Part shown: one piece after another, positions 16,518-25,002 of the stretch | Position numbering within the stretch: position 1 is the first letter of the stretch | Layout of the letters: every line of letters begins with the position of its first letter | DNA from: Zhihengliuella salsuginis | GTDB lineage: Bacteria; Actinomycetota; Actinomycetes; Actinomycetales; Micrococcaceae | Direction of reading: 5' to 3' | DNA length: 64,000 bases | Assembly (NCBI RefSeq): GCF_014651715.1 | Contig: NZ_BMXK01000009.1 | Location: 62,001-126,000, forward strand | Notes under the pieces: model-generated | Database searches by the model: none | Told to the model about the DNA's origin: nothing | What the model saw: the letters and a program-made list of their open reading frames with translations, nothing else | Made by a program: the position numbers and the translations under genes

Positions 16518-17731
16518 GTCCCGAAACCCCATCCTTCATCGACCGGCTGCGCGCCTCCGGCGCGGTCGTCTCCGTGCTGGCCATCGTCGCCGCCTTCATC
16601 GTCGGCGGCATCCTGATCGCCGCCACGGACGAGAAGACGACGTCGGCCACGACCTACTTCTTCGCCCGCCCGCTCGACACGCTCGCCGCCGCCTGGAACG
16701 CGGCCGCGAACTCGTACGCGGCCATGTTCCGCGGTGCGGTCTTCAACTACGACGCCTCGACGTTCACGGCGATGATCAAGCCGCTGACCGAGACGCTCAC
16801 CTATGCGACGCCCCTGCTGACGGCCTCCCTCGGCGTGGCCGTCGCCTTCCGCGCCGGCCTGTTCAACATCGGCGCGCAGGGCCAGCTGATCCTCGGCGCC
16901 ATGTTCGCCACCTGGATCGGGTTCACGCTGGACCTCGCCTGGCCGGTGCACCTGCTCCTGGTCATTCTCGGCTCGATCCTCGGCGGCGCCCTCTGGGGCG
17001 GCCTCGTCGGGTGGATCAAGGCGCGCACCGGTGCGCACGAGGTCATCCTGACGATCATGCTCAACTACGTGGCCCTGAACCTGCTGGCCTACCTCCTGAA
17101 CACTCCCGTGCTGCAGCGGCCCGGGTCGACGAACCCGGTCAGCCCGCAGGTCAACGGGTCGGCCATGTACCCGGAGCTGCTCGGCGACGAGTTCCGCCTG
17201 CACCTGGGCTTCCTCGTCGCGGTGGCCGCGACCGCCTTGGTCTGGTGGCTCATGAACCGGTCGACGCTCGGCTTCGAGATCAAGGCCGTCGGATCGAACC
17301 GGCACGCCGCACGCACGGCCGGAATCAACACGTTCAAGGTCACGGTCCTGGCGATGGTGATCGCCGGTGCGCTGGCCGGCATGGCCGGCGCCGCCCAGGT
17401 GAACGGCACCGAGCGCTTCCTCACCGAGTCCGTGGCCGCGTCCATCGGCTTCGACGCGATCACGGTGGCCCTGCTCGGCCGCTCCAACCCGATCGGGGTC
17501 TTCTTCGCTGCGCTGCTCTTCGGCGCCTTCCGTGCCGGCGGCGTGACCATGCAGGTCGCGACCGGGACGCCGATCGACATCGTGCTGGTCGTCCAGTCGC
17601 TGATCGTGCTCTTCATCGCCGCACCGCCGCTGGTCCGCTCGATCTTCGGCCTCGGGCAGCGCAAAAAGAGGAAACCCCGGACGCCCGGCAGGGACGCCGC
17701 CGTCGCAGCCACCGCAGGAGGAGACAAGTGA
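16514..17731 (+). CDS. ABC transporter permease (first nucleoside permease)
   Basis: A 405-aa inner-membrane permease of the BPD_transp_2 family (YufP/NupP-like). It is highly hydrophobic, with about nine to ten helices from residue 20 to 375. The EAA-like loop includes GSNRHAARTAGIN, and SIGFDAITVALLGRSNPIGVFFAALLFG near the C-terminus is typical of this family. A large periplasmic loop lies between helices 1 and 2. The ATG overlaps the ATPase stop (ATGA) and the stop overlaps the next GTG (GTGA), so the three transport genes are translationally coupled. Confidence 0.92.
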   Translation: MSPETPSFIDRLRASGAVVSVLAIVAAFIVGGILIAATDEKTTSATTYFFARPLDTLAAAWNAAANSYAAMFRGAVFNYDASTFTAMIKPLTETLTYATPLLTASLGVAVAFRAGLFNIGAQGQLILGAMFATWIGFTLDLAWPVHLLLVILGSILGGALWGGLVGWIKARTGAHEVILTIMLNYVALNLLAYLLNTPVLQRPGSTNPVSPQVNGSAMYPELLGDEFRLHLGFLVAVAATALVWWLMNRSTLGFEIKAVGSNRHAARTAGINTFKVTVLAMVIAGALAGMAGAAQVNGTERFLTESVAASIGFDAITVALLGRSNPIGVFFAALLFGAFRAGGVTMQVATGTPIDIVLVVQSLIVLFIAAPPLVRSIFGLGQRKKRKPRTPGRDAAVAATAGGDK

Positions 17732-18999
17732 GCACTGCAACCGCCTCCGCGACCGGCGCGGTCCACGTCATGAACAAGCGCGCGCTGACCCTCTACGGGC
17801 TCGGCGCCGCCGTCGGCCTCGTCCTCTTCGGGTTCCTCTCCCCGGGCGGCACCGCGTCCTTCCGTCTGTCCTCCTCGGGCGACGCCATCCAGCTGCCGCT
17901 GCTCACCGTGCCGGTCGCTGCGGCCGGGTGGATCATCGCCGTCCTGCTGATCGCCGGGGCCGCGTACGCCTTCTGGAGCGAGAAGAGCGCCCGCCGCCTC
18001 GCCGGTTGGGTGCCCGCGGTCTTCGCGCTCCTGTTCGTCATCGGCATTCTCATCTGGCTCGTCGGCTCCTCGCGGGCCTCGGCCATCTCGCTGCTCTCGC
18101 TGCTGACCGGTTCGCTCGCGCTCGCCCTGCCGATGGTCTACGGGTCGCTCGGCGGCGTACTGGCGGAGCGCTCCGGCGTCGTCAACATCGCGATCGAGGG
18201 GCAGCTGCTCCTGGGCGCGTTCGCCGCTGCGCTCGGCGGCTCGCTCTCGGGCTCGGTCGTCGGCGCCATGGTCTCGGCGGCCATCGGCGGCGTGGCCGTC
18301 TCCAGCCTCCTGACCCTGTTCGCGGTCAAGTACCGCGTCAACCAGATCATCGTCGGCGTCGTGCTCAACGTGTTCGTCTCCGGCCTGACCGGGTTCCTCT
18401 TCGGGACCCTGTTCTCGAACAACAGCGGCCTCAACTCGCCGCCGCGCCTGCCGTCGGTCGCGATCCCGGGCCTGAGCGAGATCCCGATCCTCGGCCCGCT
18501 CCTGTTCGACCAGACCGCGCTCGGCTACCTGATGTTCGTCGCCGTCGGCGTGCTGTGGTTCGGCCTCTACAAGACGCGCTGGGGCCTGCGCGTCCGCGCC
18601 GTCGGCGAGCACCCGAAAGCCGCCGACACGGTCGGGATCAACGTCAACCGCACCCGCGTGCTCAACGTGCTCCTGGGCGGCGCCGTCGCCGGCCTCGGCG
18701 GCAGCTTCTACACGCTGGTCTCCGTCTCGCAGTTCTCGCGCGACATGACCGCCGGCACCGGCTTCATCGCCCTCGCGGCCCTGATCTTCGGGCGCTGGAA
18801 TCCGATCGGCGCGTTCTTCGCCTCGCTGCTCTTCGGCTTCGCGACCAACCTGCAGTACGTGCTCAGCCAGGCCGGCACGGACGTGCCGAGCCAGTTCCTG
18901 GCGATGCTTCCGTATGTCATCACGATCTTCGCCGTCGCGGGACTGGTGGGCGCCTCCCGGGCGCCGGCGGCGTCCGGCCAACCGTATGTGAAGGGGTAG
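17728..18999 (+). CDS. ABC transporter permease (second nucleoside permease)
   Basis: The partner permease, 423 aa, of the YufQ/NupQ type. An extra N-terminal region with three or four helices (about residues 22-120) precedes the conserved domain LALPMVYGSLGGVLAERSGVVNIAIEGQLLLGA (from about residue 132). The loop RAVGEHPKAADTVGIN matches the family. The frame is open far upstream, but GTG 17728 overlaps the preceding stop and has AGGAGGAG at 17716-17723. Together with the upstream permease it forms the transmembrane channel of the importer. Confidence 0.92.
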   Translation: MSTATASATGAVHVMNKRALTLYGLGAAVGLVLFGFLSPGGTASFRLSSSGDAIQLPLLTVPVAAAGWIIAVLLIAGAAYAFWSEKSARRLAGWVPAVFALLFVIGILIWLVGSSRASAISLLSLLTGSLALALPMVYGSLGGVLAERSGVVNIAIEGQLLLGAFAAALGGSLSGSVVGAMVSAAIGGVAVSSLLTLFAVKYRVNQIIVGVVLNVFVSGLTGFLFGTLFSNNSGLNSPPRLPSVAIPGLSEIPILGPLLFDQTALGYLMFVAVGVLWFGLYKTRWGLRVRAVGEHPKAADTVGINVNRTRVLNVLLGGAVAGLGGSFYTLVSVSQFSRDMTAGTGFIALAALIFGRWNPIGAFFASLLFGFATNLQYVLSQAGTDVPSQFLAMLPYVITIFAVAGLVGASRAPAASGQPYVKG

Positions 19000-19002
19000 C
19001 CC

Positions 19003-19413
19003 GTGAGCGCAGAGCAGATCACCGACGCCGAGTGGGACGGCCTGAGGGAGGCCGCCACGGAGGCCATGCGACGGGCCTACGCCCCGTACTCGAGGTTCCC
19101 GGTCGGCGCGGCCGCGCTCACCGACGACGGGCGCGTGATCAGCGGGTGCAACGTCGAGAACGCCGCCTACGGCGTGGTCCTCTGCGCCGAGTGCACCATG
19201 ATTGGCCAGCTGCACATGACCGGCGGCGGCCGGCTCCGCGCCTTCTTCTGCGTCGGCGGCGACGGCGGGGTCCTCATGCCGTGCGGCCGCTGCCGGCAGC
19301 TGCTGTTCGAGCACCGCGCGCCGGGGATGGAGCTGATGACCGTCAGCGGCATCAGGACGATGGACCAGGTCCTGCCCGATGCCTTCGGCCCGGACGACCT
19401 CGTCGAGTACTGA
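19003..19413 (+). CDS. cdd: Cytidine deaminase
   Basis: Converts cytidine and deoxycytidine to uridine and deoxyuridine in pyrimidine salvage. The 136-aa protein has the tetrameric CDA motifs: CNVENAAYG (substrate binding), CAE (zinc Cys and catalytic Glu, about residues 64-66) and PCGRCRQLL (the two further zinc cysteines). The start is GTG 19003, three bases after the permease stop. Position between the importer and thymidine phosphorylase indicates that imported nucleosides are processed at once. Confidence 0.95.
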   Translation: MSAEQITDAEWDGLREAATEAMRRAYAPYSRFPVGAAALTDDGRVISGCNVENAAYGVVLCAECTMIGQLHMTGGGRLRAFFCVGGDGGVLMPCGRCRQLLFEHRAPGMELMTVSGIRTMDQVLPDAFGPDDLVEY

Positions 19414-19431
19414 ACTACCGAAAGGCACACC

Positions 19432-20739
19432 ATGAGCACCGAAGCGTTCGACGCCGTCGACATCATCCGCACCAAGCGCGACCGCGGCGCCCTCTCCGAC
19501 GCGCAGATCGACTGGACCATCGATGCATACACGCGCGGGGCGATCGCCGACGAGCAGATGTCGGCGCTGAACATGGCGATCCTGCTCAACGGTATGAGCC
19601 GGGCGGAGATCGCCCGCTGGACGCACGCGATGATCGCCTCGGGCGAGCGCATGGACTTCTCGTCGCTGCGCACCCCGGGCGGCGCCGTCATGGCGACCGC
19701 CGACAAACACTCCACCGGCGGCGTCGGCGACAAGATCACGCTGCCGCTCGCCCCGCTCGTCGCCGCGTTCGGCGTGGCGGTCCCGCAGCTCTCCGGCCGC
19801 GGTCTCGGCCACACCGGCGGCACGCTGGACAAACTCGAATCCATCCCGGGCTGGCGCGCCGGCCTGAGCAACGAGCAGATGCTCGACCAGCTCCAGGGCA
19901 CCGGTGCGGTCATCTGCGCGGCCGGGTCGGGCCTCGCACCGGCCGACAAGAAGCTGTACGCCCTGCGCGACGTGACCGGAACCGTGGAGGCCATCCCGCT
20001 GATCGCGTCCTCCATCATGTCCAAGAAGATCGCCGAGGGCACCGGCGCCCTCGTCCTCGACGTGAAGGTCGGTTCCGGGGCGTTCATGAAAGACGAGGCC
20101 TCGGCCCGTGAACTGGCCGAGACGATGGTCGCCCTCGGCACCGACGCCGGCGTGAAGACGGTCGCGCTGATGACCAACATGCGGACGCCGCTGGGCCTGA
20201 CGGCCGGCAACGCGATCGAGGTCGAGGAGTCGGTCGAGGTGCTCGCCGGCGGCGGCCCCGCCGACGTCGTCGAGCTCACCGTGCGCCTGGCCGAGGAGAT
20301 GCTGGCAGCCGCGGGCGTGCACGACGCCGATCCGGCCGCAGCGCTCGCGGACGGCCGGGCGATGGACGTGTGGAACGCGATGATCGCCGCACAGGGCGGG
20401 GACCCGCATGCCGCGCTGCCCGTGGCGAAGGAGTCCGAGGTGCTCTACGCGCCGGCCGACGGCGTGGTCGCGGAACTCGACGCCCTGCAGGTCGGCATCG
20501 CAGCGTGGCGGCTCGGCGCGGGCCGGGCGCGCAAGGAGGACGTCGTCCAGGCGGGAGCCGGCGTGCGCATGCACGCCAAGCCGGGCGACGTCGTCCGCCG
20601 CGGCCAGCCGCTCATGACCCTCCTGACCGACACGCCGGAGAAGTTCGGCCGGGCCGTGGAGGCGCTGGAGGGGGCCGCCGTGATCGTGCCGGAGGGCGAC
20701 CGGCCCGACCAGCGCCTGATCATCGACCGCATCGCCTGA
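19432..20739 (+). CDS. deoA: Thymidine phosphorylase
   Basis: Phosphorolysis of thymidine or deoxyuridine to the base and deoxyribose-1-phosphate. The 435-aa protein has an N-terminal helical domain (IDAYTRGAIADEQMSALNMAI), the family signature region KHSTGGVGDKITLPLAP (phosphate binding), LSGRGLGHTGGTLDKLES, and the KKIAEGTGALVLDVKVG segment. The C-terminal domain (about 345-420) has the expected beta-rich fold. The start is ATG 19432 after GAAAGG. A uracil/thymine-directed pyrimidine-nucleoside phosphorylase is the main alternative. Last gene of the uptake/salvage operon. Confidence 0.94.
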   Translation: MSTEAFDAVDIIRTKRDRGALSDAQIDWTIDAYTRGAIADEQMSALNMAILLNGMSRAEIARWTHAMIASGERMDFSSLRTPGGAVMATADKHSTGGVGDKITLPLAPLVAAFGVAVPQLSGRGLGHTGGTLDKLESIPGWRAGLSNEQMLDQLQGTGAVICAAGSGLAPADKKLYALRDVTGTVEAIPLIASSIMSKKIAEGTGALVLDVKVGSGAFMKDEASARELAETMVALGTDAGVKTVALMTNMRTPLGLTAGNAIEVEESVEVLAGGGPADVVELTVRLAEEMLAAAGVHDADPAAALADGRAMDVWNAMIAAQGGDPHAALPVAKESEVLYAPADGVVAELDALQVGIAAWRLGAGRARKEDVVQAGAGVRMHAKPGDVVRRGQPLMTLLTDTPEKFGRAVEALEGAAVIVPEGDRPDQRLIIDRIA

Positions 20740-20750
20740 ACCACGGGTGG

Positions 20751-20782
20751 GGGATGACCCGGGCCCGCCCCTGAATCATCCC
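20751..20782 (+). terminator. Possible weak terminator after deoA
   Basis: GGGATGA (20751-20757) and TCATCCC (20776-20782) could pair around an 18-base GC-rich loop just after the deoA stop. The loop is long and there is no U-tract. Confidence 0.3.
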
Positions 20783-20888
20783 TGCGGGGGAACCGAATGC
20801 CACCGCAACGCGTCAGAATAGGAGTGGGCGCCGAACGCATCGGACGGACGGCGCGGCAGCACACCGGCGAACAGCAAGGGGGGCACGA

Positions 20889-21536
20889 GTGCTCGAGGCG
20901 ATCAACGACGCGATCATGTCCGCGTCCGGCGAATGGTGGGTCCTCGGCGTCGTCTTCCTCTTCTGCGGGATCGACGCGTTCTTCCCGCTCGTCCCCAGCG
21001 AGTCGCTGCTCGTCGGGCTCGCCAGCGTCTCAGTCACGGCCGGGACGCAGGACCTCGTCTGGCTCGCCGTCATCGGCGCGGTCGGGGCTTTTCTCGGCGA
21101 TCAGGTCGCCTACCGGATGGGGGCCGCCATCGGCGTCGACCGGGTCGGCTGGATGCGCGGCCCCCGCGCGCGGAAGGTGCTCGCCTTCGCCCGCAGGGAG
21201 CTCGTGGTCCGCGGGGCCCTGCTCGTCTTCACCGCGCGGTTCATCCCCCTGGGCCGGACGGCCGTGAACTTCACCGCCGGGGCGACCCGCTACCCCTGGC
21301 GCCGGTTCGCCTCGCTGGACGCGGTGGCCTGCACCGTGTGGGCGGCCTACTCGGTGGCGATCGGCGCCCTCGCGGGGCGCTGGTTCGAGGAGCACAAACT
21401 GCTCGCAGTCGTCGTCTCCGTGCTCATCGCCTTCTTGATCGGCTATCTGATCGACCGGATCATCTACGCCGTCCTGCGCCGCCGCCAGATCCGCCGTACC
21501 GCCCGCGGTCCGGTCGTCGGCGGGACCGAATCCTGA
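20889..21536 (+). CDS. DedA family membrane protein
   Basis: A 215-aa DedA/SNARE-associated (VTT domain) protein with about five membrane helices. Members act in lipid-carrier or phospholipid translocation and membrane homeostasis; the specific role here is unknown. Family motifs visible are FFPLVPSESLLVGLA near the N-terminus, the GAFLGDQVAYRMGAAIG segment and the FTARFIPLGRTAVNFTAG re-entrant region with conserved Arg residues. The start is GTG 20889 after an A/G-rich AAGGGGGG. A basic C-terminal tail (RRRQIRR) lies in the cytoplasm. Confidence 0.88.
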   Translation: MLEAINDAIMSASGEWWVLGVVFLFCGIDAFFPLVPSESLLVGLASVSVTAGTQDLVWLAVIGAVGAFLGDQVAYRMGAAIGVDRVGWMRGPRARKVLAFARRELVVRGALLVFTARFIPLGRTAVNFTAGATRYPWRRFASLDAVACTVWAAYSVAIGALAGRWFEEHKLLAVVVSVLIAFLIGYLIDRIIYAVLRRRQIRRTARGPVVGGTES

Positions 21537-21545
21537 CCTGTCGCG

Positions 21546-22322
21546 TCAGGTCTGCTTGAGCGTCAGGTGCCCGGCGCGCGCGGGGACAGCGCACTTGGAC
21601 AGGTAGAACGGGGCGTTGCCGCGGGTCACGGTCTGCGTCAGCACGAGAACCGGGTCCTCGTCCGCCAGGGCGAGGGGCTCTGCCCGCGTGGCCCCGACCG
21701 GCGCCGCCGAGATCTCGCACTCGCCGCGGCCGAATCCCGGTCCGAGGGCGCGGAGGAACCGGGCGAGCAGCGTCGACTGCTCCGGGGCGCCGGCCGTCTC
21801 CTCCGCCGTCGCCACCGCCCGAGGCCCCTCGAGGGCCGCGACGGCGACGTGCTCCTGCAGATGGGCGACCGGCTCGCCGGCGCGCGCGAGCACCGATTCC
21901 CACATGACGCACTCGGTCCCGATGGCGACGCCGATGCGCGGCGCGACGAAGTCCGACGCCGGCTGGCGCAGGATCGAATGGGACACGATCGCGACGGGCT
22001 GTCCGTCTTGGGCGAAGACCTCTTCGTAGGGGTGGATGCGCTCGATCCCGATGCGCGGCAGCGACGGCGAGACGAAGCGGCCGACCCCGCGGCGGGCGCG
22101 CACCAGGCCGTCCTCCTCGAGGAGCATGAGGGCCTCCCGCACCACGGTTCGGGACACGTTCATGAGCTGCCCGAGCTCGCTCTCCGTCGGCAGGAGCGCC
22201 CCCGGAGCCAGCTGGCCATCACGGATCGCCTCGGAGATGCGGGAGTAGGCGGCGACGCGCAAAGGTACCCCCGGGGTCGCCTGGACGGGCAGAGCCCACG
22301 GGAAATCGCCGGGAGAGTACAT
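21546..22322 (-). CDS. GntR family transcriptional regulator (HutC/UTRA type)
   Basis: A 258-aa regulator. The N-terminal winged helix-turn-helix (about residues 22-85) reads AAYSRISEAIRDGQLAPG...LPTESELGQLMNVSRTVVREAL...EEDGLVRARRGVGRFV, the GntR signature. The C-terminal domain resembles UTRA effector-binding domains (PVLVLTQTV...APFYLSK). The frame is open to 22415, but ATG 22322 has a GAGGTGG Shine-Dalgarno and lies inside a plausible leader. It is divergent from the MFS / nucleoside hydrolase pair and most likely controls it in response to a nucleoside or related metabolite (inference). Confidence 0.87.
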   Translation of the reverse strand: MYSPGDFPWALPVQATPGVPLRVAAYSRISEAIRDGQLAPGALLPTESELGQLMNVSRTVVREALMLLEEDGLVRARRGVGRFVSPSLPRIGIERIHPYEEVFAQDGQPVAIVSHSILRQPASDFVAPRIGVAIGTECVMWESVLARAGEPVAHLQEHVAVAALEGPRAVATAEETAGAPEQSTLLARFLRALGPGFGRGECEISAAPVGATRAEPLALADEDPVLVLTQTVTRGNAPFYLSKCAVPARAGHLTLKQT

Positions 22323-22335
22323 GCCACCTCGAGTC

Positions 22336-22366
22336 GACTGGTCCTGGTGCGGTCTCGACCAGTCTA
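22336..22366 (-). promoter_or_regulatory. gntR promoter with overlapping inverted repeat
   Basis: Minus-strand -10 TAGACT (22361-22366) overlaps an 8-bp inverted repeat, GACTGGTC (22336-22343) and GACCAGTC (22357-22364), around the predicted start site. A possible autoregulatory operator. Confidence 0.45.
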
Positions 22367-22398
22367 GGGGAGGGGCGGCAGAGCCAGGGCACCGGCTA

Positions 22399-22433
22399 TT
22401 GCACATAGCTGTCATTCATGGTTGTATAACAAC
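22399..22433 (+). promoter_or_regulatory. MFS / nucleoside hydrolase promoter with GntR-type dyad
   Basis: TTGCAC (22399-22404) and TATAAC (22425-22430) may form -35/-10, though the 20-bp spacing is long. GTTGT-ata-ACAAC (22421-22433) is a perfect 5-bp-arm dyad covering the -10, where a GntR-family repressor would block transcription. Confidence 0.5.
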
Positions 22434-22480
22434 TCGCAGCAGAGAGTGTCTTGGATCACCATGATGAAGGAGTGCAGACC

Positions 22481-23923
22481 GTGCCTGAACCCACCACCAC
22501 CCCGAGCGACGCTCGCGGGGCCGCCGCGGCGCCGGCAGCGACCCACGAGACCGCACCCCCGGGGCGCCGCCGGCCCGGCACCGTCGCGCTCGTGGGCGCC
22601 CTGCTGCTGGGCGTCCTGTCCTTCCAGCTGAACGCCTCCATGGTGACGCCGGCGCTCCCGGACATCGCCGACTACTTCGGCGTCGGCCCCGAGTCCGTGG
22701 CCCAGGTCCAGTCGCTGTTCTTCCTCGCCGGTGCGATCTCCGGCCCCCTGATGGGCCGCTGGAGCGACTTCATCGGCCGCCGCCGGGCGCTCCTGATCGT
22801 CATCGCGGTCATGTCGCTCGGAACCATGCTCTGCCTCGCGGCTCCGACCCTCGAGATCCTGGTGGCCGGCCGCTTCCTGCAGGGATTCTCGAGCGCGATC
22901 TTCGCCCTCAGCTACATCGTGATGCAGGAGAACCTGACGCGCGCCGCCTTCGGAACGGCGGTCGGCGTCCTGGCCTCGGTGAACGGCGGCGTCGCCGGAT
23001 TCGACGGCTACCTCGGCGGCCTCATGACCGAGTCCTTCGGTTTCCGCTCGATCTTCTGGGTCGTCCTCGGCCTGGCCGCCATCGCGGCCGTGGCGATCGT
23101 CAGGATCGTCCCGGCCAAGCACGCGCAGGCCTCGACCGGCCGGATGGACTGGTGGGGCGCGACCCTGCTGTCGGCCTTCCTCATCGCCTTGACCTACTTC
23201 GTCAACGCCGGCTCCGAGTCGGGCTGGGCCTCGCCGAAGGCCCTCGCGCTGCTCGCCGCGACGGCCGCCGCGTTCGCTCTCTTCATCGTGGTGGAGCAGC
23301 GCCGCTCGTCCCCGCTGATCGCCGTGCACCACCTGCGCTCCCGCCCCGTGTGGACAGTCGTCGCCTCCACCGTCCTGACGCTCGCCGGCATCTTCGCCAT
23401 CATGAACTTCACGATCGTCGTCCTCAGCCAGGACTCCGAGCACGGCTTCGGCCTGGCCCCGTCGACGGCCGCGCTCCTCTACCTGACGCCGGCGGCGCTG
23501 ATCGGCGTCTTCGCCGCCCCGCTGGCCGGCTGGCTGACCGCCCGCATCGGCTGGGTCACCACGCTGCGCATCGGGTCCGGATTCACGCTGCTGGTGGCCG
23601 CCGTCGCCGCGGTCTTCGTCGAGGAACGCTGGGTTGTCCTCGCGGCCGTCGCCGCCCTGGGCATCTTCTACAACGGCTTCTTCCTCACCGCGATCAACGG
23701 CCTCTCCGCCCTCCTGTCCCCGAAGGAGGCGCCCGGGACCCTGCCCGGGATCAACGGCGCCTCCTTCGGCATCGGCGCCAGCCTCGGCGTCGTCCTCGTC
23801 GCCCCGTCCGTGGCCCGCGCCGCCGACACCGGCTACGGGCCCGCCCTGTGGATCTCCGTCTCCATCGCCGCCGCCGCGTTCGCGGTCGGGCTGCTGATCC
23901 CGAAGCCGGACGCCGATGCCTGA
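22481..23923 (+). CDS. MFS transporter
   Basis: A 480-aa major facilitator with 12-14 predicted helices starting at about residue 35. The motif-A loop GRWSDFIGRRRAL between helices 2 and 3 is intact. The overall pattern resembles DHA2 drug:H+ antiporters. The GTG at 22481 is chosen over TTG 22451 because AAGGAG (22467-22472) precedes it by eight bases. It is followed after 25 bases by a nucleoside hydrolase gene and divergent from a GntR gene, so a nucleoside or nucleobase is a likely substrate, though sequence alone does not show this. Confidence 0.87.
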   Translation: MPEPTTTPSDARGAAAAPAATHETAPPGRRRPGTVALVGALLLGVLSFQLNASMVTPALPDIADYFGVGPESVAQVQSLFFLAGAISGPLMGRWSDFIGRRRALLIVIAVMSLGTMLCLAAPTLEILVAGRFLQGFSSAIFALSYIVMQENLTRAAFGTAVGVLASVNGGVAGFDGYLGGLMTESFGFRSIFWVVLGLAAIAAVAIVRIVPAKHAQASTGRMDWWGATLLSAFLIALTYFVNAGSESGWASPKALALLAATAAAFALFIVVEQRRSSPLIAVHHLRSRPVWTVVASTVLTLAGIFAIMNFTIVVLSQDSEHGFGLAPSTAALLYLTPAALIGVFAAPLAGWLTARIGWVTTLRIGSGFTLLVAAVAAVFVEERWVVLAAVAALGIFYNGFFLTAINGLSALLSPKEAPGTLPGINGASFGIGASLGVVLVAPSVARAADTGYGPALWISVSIAAAAFAVGLLIPKPDADA

Positions 23924-23948
23924 ACCGCTTCCCCTGAAAGGAACCCAC

Positions 23949-24932
23949 ATGACCCGCACTCCCGTCTACCTCGATTGCGACACGGGGATCGACGACGCCC
24001 TCGCCCTCGCCTACCTCGTCGCGCAGCCGAACGCCGACCTGCGGGGCGTAGGCACCGTCAGCGGCAACACCGACGCCGCGCAGGCGGCCCGCAACACGCT
24101 CGACCTGCTGGCCGTGCTCGGGCGCGGCGACGTCCCCGTCGCCGTGGGAGAGCACGACTTCCTGACCCGGGCGTACGCGGGCGGGGCGCCGCACGTGCAC
24201 GGCGGCAACGGGATCGGCGGGGTGCGGCTCGAGCCGGCGCACCGGCCGGTCGAGGAGACGACGGCGGCGGAGCTGCTGGTCTCGCTCGCCCGGGAATCCC
24301 CGGGCGAGCTGCGGGTCATCGCGATCGGTCCGCTCACCAACCTCGCGCGCGCGCTCGAGCTCGAACCGCGGCTGCCCGAGCTGGTCGCGTCCGTCACCGT
24401 GATGGGCGGCGCGGCCCTCGCCCCGGGCAACGTGTCCCCGGTGGCGGAGGCCAACATCGCCAACGACCCCGAGGCCGCGCAGGCCGTGATCGCGGCCGGC
24501 TGGCCCGTCACGCTGGTGCCGCTCGACGTGACGATGGCGCACCTGCTCGAGGAGCCCCACCGGCAGCAGCTCGCCGGATCCGACCAGCCGGTGGCGCGCC
24601 TGCTCGCGGAGATGCTCGGCCACTACTTCGAGTTCTACCGGGACGTGTTCGGCCGCGGCTGCTCCGCCATGCACGACCCGCTCGCAGTGGCGATCGCCCT
24701 GGGCGGCGCGGTCCCGGACACCGCCCCGCTGGTGCCCGTCGTCGTCGACACGGGGGAGGGGCCGGGGCGCGGCCAGACGATCTGCGATCTGCGCGGACGC
24801 TACCGTGGCCTCGCGGACGTCCCCGGGGCGACGTGCCGGGTGGTCCTGCGCGTCGGGGCCGACTTCCCGGGGCACCTGACGCAGGCCCTGTCGGCGCCCG
24901 TGACGGCTGAACCCGCGGAGGCGGCGCGATGA
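23949..24932 (+). CDS. Inosine/uridine-preferring nucleoside hydrolase
   Basis: Hydrolyses N-glycosidic bonds of ribonucleosides to free base and ribose. The 327-aa protein carries the calcium-binding family signature DCDTGIDDALAL at residues 8-19, the IAIGPLTNLARAL and VTVMGGAALAPGNVSPVAEANI segments, and MHDPLAVAIAL near residue 243, which supplies the last metal Asp. Substrate preference cannot be read from sequence. The start is ATG 23949 after GAAAGGA. It follows the MFS gene and is probably cotranscribed. Confidence 0.92.
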   Translation: MTRTPVYLDCDTGIDDALALAYLVAQPNADLRGVGTVSGNTDAAQAARNTLDLLAVLGRGDVPVAVGEHDFLTRAYAGGAPHVHGGNGIGGVRLEPAHRPVEETTAAELLVSLARESPGELRVIAIGPLTNLARALELEPRLPELVASVTVMGGAALAPGNVSPVAEANIANDPEAAQAVIAAGWPVTLVPLDVTMAHLLEEPHRQQLAGSDQPVARLLAEMLGHYFEFYRDVFGRGCSAMHDPLAVAIALGGAVPDTAPLVPVVVDTGEGPGRGQTICDLRGRYRGLADVPGATCRVVLRVGADFPGHLTQALSAPVTAEPAEAAR

Positions 24933-24958
24933 CCAGCAGGCACCTCGCCCCGGCCTGC

Positions 24959-24984
24959 GCGGGGGACTGCAAACGAGCCCCCGC
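24959..24984 (+). terminator. Possible terminator before add
   Basis: GCGGGGG (24959-24965) and CCCCCGC (24978-24984) pair around a 12-base loop between the nucleoside hydrolase stop and the add promoter. No U-tract. Confidence 0.4.
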
Positions 24985-24989
24985 ACCCC

Positions 24990-24995
24990 TACACT
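24990..24995 (+). promoter_or_regulatory. -10-like hexamer of a leaderless transcript (add)
   Basis: TACACT seven bases before GTG 25003. Confidence 0.5.
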
Positions 24996-25002
24996 TGGAG
25001 CT

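Noticed and set aside
17089-20574. Very long minus-strand open frame opposite the permease, cdd and deoA genes
   Set aside because: It is a GC-rich shadow. The plus-strand frames encode complete known families with ribosome sites and overlapping stops, while this frame gives Arg/Gly/Asp/Val-rich sequence without motifs.
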